A stretch of 29,624 nt of DNA, taken from assembly GCA_964417885.1 (NCBI GenBank), contig CAYQKN010000040.1:1-29624 (forward strand). The letters are read 5' to 3'. This DNA comes from UKL13-2 sp964417885 (GTDB lineage: Bacteria > Pseudomonadota > Gammaproteobacteria > Burkholderiales > Usitatibacteraceae). Each line of letters begins with the position of its first letter. Within the stretch, counting starts at the first letter, position 1. Positions 24,588-29,624 of the stretch are shown piece by piece. The notes beneath the pieces were generated by a model. It was not told the origin of the DNA and did no database searches. It saw only the letters and a list, made by a program, of their open reading frames with translations. The translations under genes and the position numbers were made by a program.

Positions 24588-25481
24588 CTAGTTGCGTTTT
24601 ACTCCCGTGGTACGACCGGTGCGCTTCCTGGTGTCAGGTGATCCATCCGGCTTCGGGATGGATTCTTTGTAAAAGTACGCGCCAAAATTGATGCGCGTAC
24701 CGGTGCTGCCTCGGCTCTTGTCGCGACCCTCGAGTTCAATCGCGCGTTCAATAAGCTGCTGCATGATCAGCTTCCACAGGCTGCGCGCCATGCGCTCGAG
24801 TTCGTCGGCCGATTCAGACGACAGTTCGGTGGCGGAAATGCTCTGCTCCAGCATCGGTGCGTCGTCGCTGTCCAGGTTGTGCGCCGCGGCGGCAAGATGA
24901 TCGTGACCGTTTTCGGCCAGGTATTGCACCTTGTCGTCAAAACCCTTCTGCGGCACAAACGCGTCCACCACCAGCCTGGCACGCTCACCGTCGACGGTGA
25001 CGACACCCAGCCGGATCATCTCCGCCAGCACCGCGGTCGGCCGCAGTTCCGGGTCTACCGCCCGCACCAGCGTGGCGAAGCTGTCGACCGTGTCGCCCTT
25101 GCGGGTGCTGAGCCCGCGTGGTTCGCGCCTGGCCGACAGGAAGCGCCGGTCGGTGAGCCACATTGTCACCACGTCGGCGCCGGTGGAAAGGGTCGGCGAG
25201 AGGATGAAATTCTCATAGCCTTCGTCGCGGAAGCGCTTGACTTCCTTGCGGTGTAAACCGGTCATCAGCGAAATCTGCAGGTCTGTTGCCGGCCCGCCGG
25301 TCGCCGCGATTTCCTTTTCCGCCTCTTCGGTGTACACCGATTTCACCAGTTGCTGGAATGTCTGCAGCACAATGCCGCGTCGCATCATCAGGCGAATGAC
25401 GGGTCGCATGACGTGCCGGATCGACCTGATCAATGCCGAATTGGCGTCCGCTGCCGGCGATGGCTTTTTGCTGCCGGCCAC
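24588..25481 (-). CDS. DUF6502 family protein
   Basis: A 297-residue soluble protein with no signal peptide or membrane helix. The N-terminal half (about 14-135) has the DUF6502 pattern: RHVMRPVIRLMMRRGIVLQT, FQQLVKSVYTEEAEKE, LQISLMTGLHRKEVKRFRDE, then VVTMWLTDRRFL. The stretch LMTGLHRKEVKRFRDE resembles the recognition helix of a winged-helix or HTH module, and in RLVVDAFVPQKGFDDKVQYL a second conserved block follows, so a regulatory or DNA-binding role is possible but unproven. The C-terminus is basic and probably flexible (RKRTGRTTGVKRN). The start is GTG at 25481, 3 bp after the CcmI-like stop and without a clear Shine-Dalgarno. It directly precedes the DUF5666 gene, a pairing I recall as recurrent in betaproteobacteria. 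Confidence 0.82.
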   Translation of the reverse strand: MAGSKKPSPAADANSALIRSIRHVMRPVIRLMMRRGIVLQTFQQLVKSVYTEEAEKEIAATGGPATDLQISLMTGLHRKEVKRFRDEGYENFILSPTLSTGADVVTMWLTDRRFLSARREPRGLSTRKGDTVDSFATLVRAVDPELRPTAVLAEMIRLGVVTVDGERARLVVDAFVPQKGFDDKVQYLAENGHDHLAAAAHNLDSDDAPMLEQSISATELSSESADELERMARSLWKLIMQQLIERAIELEGRDKSRGSTGTRINFGAYFYKESIPKPDGSPDTRKRTGRTTGVKRN

Positions 25482-25484
25482 GAT

Positions 25485-26690
25485 TTACTGGCGCGGCCGG
25501 TTGATCAGGAGCGAAACATTTGCGGCGCCGATATTGACCGGCTCACTGATGCCTTCGAGGTCGCCGGGACGTGCTGATGCGTCTGCAGAGCGGGAAATTC
25601 GCGCGCCAATTACAACGGCGCGGGCGGAGGAGAGCGGGTTGGTGGGCGACATGGCGTTATTGTCGCTCAATTCGAATTGGATGGGCAGGTCGGCGGCGCG
25701 GTAGCGTGCCGCCGCGAGCGGCATCTGACCGGGTGCCGAGTCGGCGCTGCGGGCAAACACAAACACAATGTCGTCCGGCGAAATCCTACCCTGCAGGGCG
25801 GGCGCCACGGTAATCCGGCCTTTTACGCCCGGCGCAATGGCACCGGCAGCGTTCGCCGGGCGCTGTTCAAAGGCCAGCAAGGCGGCGCGAAGGTCGCTGG
25901 CCAGAGCGGCCTTGCCGGCGGCGTTGTCTGGCGCTGCCGGGGCTGCCACCGGCGGCATCACAACGGCCTTCGCAAGTGCTGCTGCCGGATCGAGCCCGTC
26001 CCGCAGTGCGCGGGCTTCGACCACGGCGGTGGCCATCTCCTTCGCATACTCGGAATCCGGCGGTGCAATCCGCGCCAGTTTTTCCCAGTGCCGAAGGGCG
26101 CCGCCGTAGTCCTTGCGCGCGAACCGCTCCGAGCCGGCCAGCCACAATGCTTCCGGGTGCTCGGGAAGCAGGCGCACTGCCACCGCAATCGCGTCCGAGG
26201 CGGGCTGGGTCCACTGCTGCTTGTTGGCCATCACCTCGGCGTCGGCAAACTCGATATGGAGGATGCCATCGGCAGGCAACATGGCAATCGCACGCGCGTA
26301 GGCGCGGCTGGCGCCGGCGTATTGTTTCAGCTCCATCTGGGTACGTGCATAAAGCGCCCATCCCTGTGCGTCCTCCGGCTCCCGCTCAAGCCGCTGCGCC
26401 AGACGGGCGGACATTGCCGCCAGGTCGCCGCCTGGCATTGCCGTCGCCGGCGCGACCGCTGGCATTGGCGCCACAGCCTGGTTCTGTTCCCGCGCACGGT
26501 TGGCGAACCACCATGTCGCGGCGGCGGCGGCGGCGACCGCCAGCAGCAGCGCACTGGCCAGGATGCGCTGCGCCCGGCGTTCACCGAGGCGCCGAAACAA
26601 CAGGATCACGACATCGCCGGCGAACAGCCAGGCAAGGCTGGAAACCAGAATGATGGTCAGGATGAGCGGGATGACGACGAACATGTTCAT
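25485..26690 (-). CDS. CcmI/NrfG-like cytochrome c maturation TPR protein
   Basis: A 401-residue protein with the layout of CcmI, the chaperone that presents apocytochrome c to the heme lyase. It has two N-terminal membrane helices (about 3-23 and 43-62), a basic cytoplasmic loop (RRLGERRAQR), then periplasmic TPRs (about 85-215, e.g. GWALYARTQMELKQYAGASR and ALWLAGSERFARKDYGGALR) and the CcmI C-terminal Ig-like domain (about 300-401: GRITVAPALQGRISPDDIVF, VFARSADSAPGQMPLAAARY, then VVIGARISRSADASARPGDL). Start at ATG 26690 with AGGA at 8-base spacing. No other ccm genes are nearby; it lies between an outer-membrane protein and DUF6502 genes, downstream of a multiheme cytochrome. Thus it is probably a dedicated paralogue, comparable to NrfG, rather than the housekeeping CcmI. 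Confidence 0.85.
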   Translation of the reverse strand: MNMFVVIPLILTIILVSSLAWLFAGDVVILLFRRLGERRAQRILASALLLAVAAAAAATWWFANRAREQNQAVAPMPAVAPATAMPGGDLAAMSARLAQRLEREPEDAQGWALYARTQMELKQYAGASRAYARAIAMLPADGILHIEFADAEVMANKQQWTQPASDAIAVAVRLLPEHPEALWLAGSERFARKDYGGALRHWEKLARIAPPDSEYAKEMATAVVEARALRDGLDPAAALAKAVVMPPVAAPAAPDNAAGKAALASDLRAALLAFEQRPANAAGAIAPGVKGRITVAPALQGRISPDDIVFVFARSADSAPGQMPLAAARYRAADLPIQFELSDNNAMSPTNPLSSARAVVIGARISRSADASARPGDLEGISEPVNIGAANVSLLINRPRQ

Positions 26691-26700
26691 GGCAGTTGTC

Positions 26701-28878
26701 CTAGTAGAAGTCGTATCGTGCCCCGACGTTGTAAAACCGCCGGGTGGTCTTTTCCTGCTGCATCGGTCCGCTGGTGCGTGTCTGCTCGGCACCGAGCTCC
26801 GATTCCAGGCTGAAGCGCTCGTTCCAGCGATAGGACAGGCGCAGCGTCGGCGCCAGCCGGTCCAGCGTCACGTCGAGCAGGTCGGTCTGGTGATAGTGCC
26901 GAAGCGTGGATTCGATGCGCCACTTGTCCCGAACCAGAATGACGTGGCTGAGCTGGATCGAGCGCGCGTCATAGGATTTGCCGCGGATCAGGTTTACGCT
27001 GCCGACCAGGATGTCGTTGAGCGAAAACAGTCCGGTGCGCACCGCCTGCATGCCATAGACATAGACTTTGCCGGTGCCGGGCTGTGCCGGCAGGATGCCC
27101 GTCGCTTCCGTTGCCGAGACCTCCGACATCTTGACGTCCGCACCGAGCTGCCACGCCGGCGACAGCGTGTGAGTGACGCCAAATGAAAGCAGCGTCGACA
27201 TCGGTGTCAGCGCTTTGGCGGTCTGGCGGAGGTCGAACAGGCGAAGGCCGCTGGCCAGGTTGTCGCTGATGGTCGGCAGCGGCAGGGCCGGCAAGCCATT
27301 GGTCAGTTGCAGCACCGGCGAGCGCCGGCGGTCGTACAGCAGGTTGAGGTTGGTGCCGCCATCGAGAATCCAGTTGGCCTGGGCGAGCACGATGTCGTTG
27401 GCCTTGAAAGCGATGTCATGATCCACCAGCAGGAAGGCATTGCGCTTGGCATCGATGTAGCGCAACTCGGCACCGGCGCCACGACGATCGGTGCTGCCGT
27501 CCACCCTCTGCTCGACCAGAAAAACGTTGCCACTCCAGCTGTCGGCGAATGGTCCAAGATCGAATGCGCCGCCAAAGAAACTCTTCTTCGGCACTGGATA
27601 GAATTCGACCGGCACGCCGGCAATCAGGTTGAGCTTGGTTTTGGCGGAAGTGCCATACCGCATCCAGGCGCCATCAAAGCGGCCAAGGACACCGTAGCCC
27701 GGTGAGCTTTGCCGTCCAAGGCGCGCGAACAGGTCGATGCCTTTCTGGTAGGTCTCGACATAGGCGTTGTTCAGCCGGTGGGTGTTCTTCTGGCCCTTGA
27801 GGAAATTAAAGGTCTCTGTGTCGCGCACCACGATCCGATTGTCGAACGTGGACGAACGAAAGCGGCCGTTAAGATCGACGCTGGCGATGAGTGCGGACTG
27901 GTCGGTGCTGGTCAGCGAGATCTGGCTGAATGTCAGGCCGGGTTGTGGTGGTGCCAGGGTCGCGTCGAACTTGGTCGAGCCACTGTAGTAGTAGCTGGAC
28001 ACGCTGCCATAGAATGACCGCTCCACGCGGTCGTCACCGGCCGCCTTGCCAGGTGCAGCGCCGGGCGTGCTGAGTGCCGCGACGTTCCTGCGTACCCGCT
28101 CGGCGTCGGCACCATCCGGATAGAGTTTCAGATACAGGTCGTACTCGGCGCGCGCTTTCTGCGCTTCGCCGTTCATGGCCCGCGCTTCACCGGCAAGCGC
28201 CTGTGCCTCCGGTGTGTGACGATTCGGCGGAAGATTGAGCAACCGGTTCAGGATGTCGATTGCCGTGGCGGCGTTCTTCGCGGCCAATGCCTGTCTTGCC
28301 TGCTGCATCAGCGTCTCGGCCTGGCTCTCCGCAGCGGCCGTCGCGGGAACCGGATCCGGCACAGCGGGCATCGTTTTGGCTGGTTTGACGACTGCCGCTG
28401 CCGCGCCGGGCTTCTTTGCAGTGGGCACGAATACGCTGATGGTGCGGTTGTCGCTGCCTTGGCGTACGGCGAAGCTGGTGAAGCGGCTGAACTTCACGAC
28501 CAAGTAGCGGTTGCGGCTGTCGTAGCGGACTTCAAACGGTGGTACCAGGCTGGTTTTCGGCGAGCGGCGGGTTTCCGAAATCAGGCTGCGGGTGCCGCCG
28601 TCCAGGTCGCCGGTCAGCTGAAACTCGACCTGCAGCAGGTTGCCCTGCTTGGCGGGCTGGTGGCGCAGGTACTGAACGGTGGTATTGAGGCGAATGCTGA
28701 TTTCAGCCTCCGACTCGCGTCCGATCACGTCGATCTGGTCTATCAGCTGGGCCTGCGCATGGCCGGCAAATCCCACCAGTAACAGCAGCGCGATCAGCGC
28801 CTGGCGTATTGGCCATCCGGTGCCGGCGTCAGCTGTATGCGCCGAACACAACCTGCGCGACAGTGCGGCGGCGCGCAC
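26701..28878 (-). CDS. Outer-membrane protein with AMIN-like domain, TPRs and C-terminal beta-barrel
   Basis: A predicted 725-residue outer-membrane protein. Residues 1-43 form a signal peptide (core ALIALLLLVGFAGHAQA). About 44-155 is a beta-rich domain resembling AMIN (IDQIDVIGRESEAEISIRLN), then an Ala/Pro/Lys linker, TPR-like helices at about 185-265 (AIDILNRLLNLPPN, YDLYLKLYPDGADAERV) and, from about 285, alternating strands of a large barrel (SFYGSVSSYYYSGSTKF, IASVDLNGRFRSSTF, SIQLSHVILVRDKWRIESTL, APTLRLSYRWNERFSLESEL) ending NVGARYDFY with a terminal aromatic residue. GTG at 28878 overlaps the cytochrome TAG by one base (TAGTG), indicating coupling; no better start is near. The architecture is like exopolysaccharide porins of the BcsC/PgaA kind, but context suggests a partner of the multiheme cytochrome. 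Function not established. Confidence 0.82.
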   Translation of the reverse strand: MRAAALSRRLCSAHTADAGTGWPIRQALIALLLLVGFAGHAQAQLIDQIDVIGRESEAEISIRLNTTVQYLRHQPAKQGNLLQVEFQLTGDLDGGTRSLISETRRSPKTSLVPPFEVRYDSRNRYLVVKFSRFTSFAVRQGSDNRTISVFVPTAKKPGAAAAVVKPAKTMPAVPDPVPATAAAESQAETLMQQARQALAAKNAATAIDILNRLLNLPPNRHTPEAQALAGEARAMNGEAQKARAEYDLYLKLYPDGADAERVRRNVAALSTPGAAPGKAAGDDRVERSFYGSVSSYYYSGSTKFDATLAPPQPGLTFSQISLTSTDQSALIASVDLNGRFRSSTFDNRIVVRDTETFNFLKGQKNTHRLNNAYVETYQKGIDLFARLGRQSSPGYGVLGRFDGAWMRYGTSAKTKLNLIAGVPVEFYPVPKKSFFGGAFDLGPFADSWSGNVFLVEQRVDGSTDRRGAGAELRYIDAKRNAFLLVDHDIAFKANDIVLAQANWILDGGTNLNLLYDRRRSPVLQLTNGLPALPLPTISDNLASGLRLFDLRQTAKALTPMSTLLSFGVTHTLSPAWQLGADVKMSEVSATEATGILPAQPGTGKVYVYGMQAVRTGLFSLNDILVGSVNLIRGKSYDARSIQLSHVILVRDKWRIESTLRHYHQTDLLDVTLDRLAPTLRLSYRWNERFSLESELGAEQTRTSGPMQQEKTTRRFYNVGARYDFY

Positions 28879-29624
28879 TAGAATCCGCCATCGGTAGAGC
28901 GGTGCTGTCCACTGCGAGACTTCTTGATGACGGTGAGTGTGCTGTTGGTATAGGTGTGGCATGAGCCTGAGCAATCCTTCAGTTCGTTAACGGTATAGAG
29001 CAGGGCAGGAGAATCAACTTTCTTGTGATCGTTTGGCTTGAATTTGGTCGCGTGGCAGCCGGCGCAGTCAGGTTTGTAGGCGGCATTCGGCCATGTGATC
29101 GTTTCATTGTTGGTTTTGTGACACGAACTGCAACTCACGCCCGAGTTGTGCGGCCGGTAATACGGCGTGACGTGGGTGAACGCGGTGACGGGTGTCCAGC
29201 CGGTTGTGCGGTGGCAGGCATCGCAACTTCTGGTGGTGACAAAGTGGCCGCTGTTTTTGCCGGTCGCTGAGCTGCCGTTATGACAAGTGGCGCAGGTGCC
29301 CGGCGTGACTGCGGTATGGCTGAAGGTCGCAGGTTTCCAGGCCGTTGTACGGTGACAGGCATCGCAGGAACTGGCGGTCTGGATATGGCTCGTGGGTTTG
29401 CCGGTGGCACTGCTGCCGTTGTGGCAGGTCGAGCAGGAGCCCGGGGTAATCCCGGTATGGCTGAAGGTGGCGGGCTTCCACGCCGAGGTGCGATGACACA
29501 CGTCGCAGGCTTGAGTGGTCTGGATGTGATTGGTTGGCTTGCCCGTCGCACTGCTGCCGTTGTGACAGGTGGAGCACGAACCGGGCGCCACGCCGGTGTG
29601 GCTGAAAGTGGCGGGCTTCCATGC
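28878..29624 (-). CDS. Repetitive multiheme c-type cytochrome, 5' part cut by window edge
   Basis: The frame is open from base 29624 to the TAG at 28878 (248 residues visible; N-terminus, signal peptide and start lie outside). It contains eight CxxCH heme sites (CSTCH, CDVCH, CSTCH, CDACH, CATCH, CDACH, CSSCH, CAGCH) and one CX3CH site near the C-terminus (CSGSCH, 28956-28973), so at least eight and possibly nine hemes. The first 141 residues are three tandem 47-residue units starting A-W-K-P-A-T-F-S-H-T and carrying two hemes each, with further conserved His for axial ligation (FSHT, NH/SH/GH). The end reads KKSRSGQHRSTDGGF. It should be a periplasmic or surface electron carrier. Its stop overlaps the start of the outer-membrane barrel gene. 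Exact family and length unknown. Confidence 0.9.
   Translation of the reverse strand, partial: AWKPATFSHTGVAPGSCSTCHNGSSATGKPTNHIQTTQACDVCHRTSAWKPATFSHTGITPGSCSTCHNGSSATGKPTSHIQTASSCDACHRTTAWKPATFSHTAVTPGTCATCHNGSSATGKNSGHFVTTRSCDACHRTTGWTPVTAFTHVTPYYRPHNSGVSCSSCHKTNNETITWPNAAYKPDCAGCHATKFKPNDHKKVDSPALLYTVNELKDCSGSCHTYTNSTLTVIKKSRSGQHRSTDGGF
29202..29624. repeat. Three tandem 141-bp repeats inside the cytochrome gene
   Basis: The segment is built of three consecutive 141-bp units (starts of the Ala-Trp-Lys codons at 29624, 29483 and 29342 on the minus strand), each coding 47 residues with two CxxCH motifs. The DNA is close to identical over long stretches (for example the GCAGTGCTGCC-type Gly-Ser-Ser-Ala block recurs), with the leftmost unit the most diverged. 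More units may lie beyond the window edge. Confidence 0.9.

Noticed and set aside
26701..28974. Longer version of the outer-membrane barrel gene starting at 28974
   Set aside because: It would overlap the cytochrome gene by about 97 bases and place the signal peptide core near residue 60; the GTG at 28878 gives stop-start overlap and a reasonable signal peptide.
29202..29624. Regular repeats considered as a CRISPR array
   Set aside because: The period is 141 bp without variable spacers, the units are in frame and encode CxxCH heme motifs, so they are protein repeats.

Overview
The window is a gene-dense, GC-rich stretch of chromosome from a Gram-negative proteobacterium, most likely a betaproteobacterium. 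The reasons are the smc-zipA-ligA order, a Bug-type tripartite tricarboxylate transporter receptor, a DUF6502/DUF5666 gene pair, GlnD and QueF, and the lipoprotein and outer-membrane barrel genes that imply a diderm envelope. I cannot place it at genus level. No rRNA, tRNA, CRISPR array, insertion sequence or prophage gene was recognised, and no gap between genes exceeds 300 bases.

Left part (1-9156). The minus-strand pair hpd and hmgA (cut by the window edge) forms a tyrosine/homogentisate degradation unit. Opposite it are a small lipoprotein and a solitary periplasmic receptor of the Bug/TctC type. Then come three minus-strand genes read right to left: a SAM methyltransferase, dapD (lysine/diaminopimelate synthesis) and pilU (type IV pilus retraction ATPase). 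Next are a DMT/EamA exporter on the plus strand, a small outer-membrane beta-barrel protein behind an AT-rich upstream region, and queF (queuosine synthesis).

Middle part (9421-19555). This is one long co-oriented plus-strand run: smc, zipA, ligA, galU, hpt, a methylthioinosine/methylthioadenosine phosphorylase, a peptide deformylase and a small DUF4870-like membrane protein. Spacing is very tight in places (3 bp zipA-ligA, 4 bp hpt-phosphorylase, abutting stop/start phosphorylase-def). It combines chromosome segregation, division and ligation with nucleotide-sugar synthesis and purine salvage. The phosphorylase and Hpt could act in sequence, hypoxanthine released by the first being turned into IMP by the second.

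Right part (19617-29624), all minus strand. The housekeeping pair map-glnD comes first. Upstream of map lies an apparent five-gene accessory operon, read right to left: a repetitive multiheme c-type cytochrome (5' end outside the window), a 725-residue outer-membrane protein (signal peptide, AMIN-like domain, TPRs, beta-barrel), a CcmI/NrfG-like two-TM TPR protein with the CcmI C-terminal domain, a DUF6502 protein and a membrane-anchored protein with about five DUF5666-like modules. Gaps are -1, 10, 3 and 17 bp, and the run ends at a strong hairpin. I regard this as the most interesting part: a candidate envelope redox system with its own maturation factor. No function for the whole locus can be proven from sequence alone.
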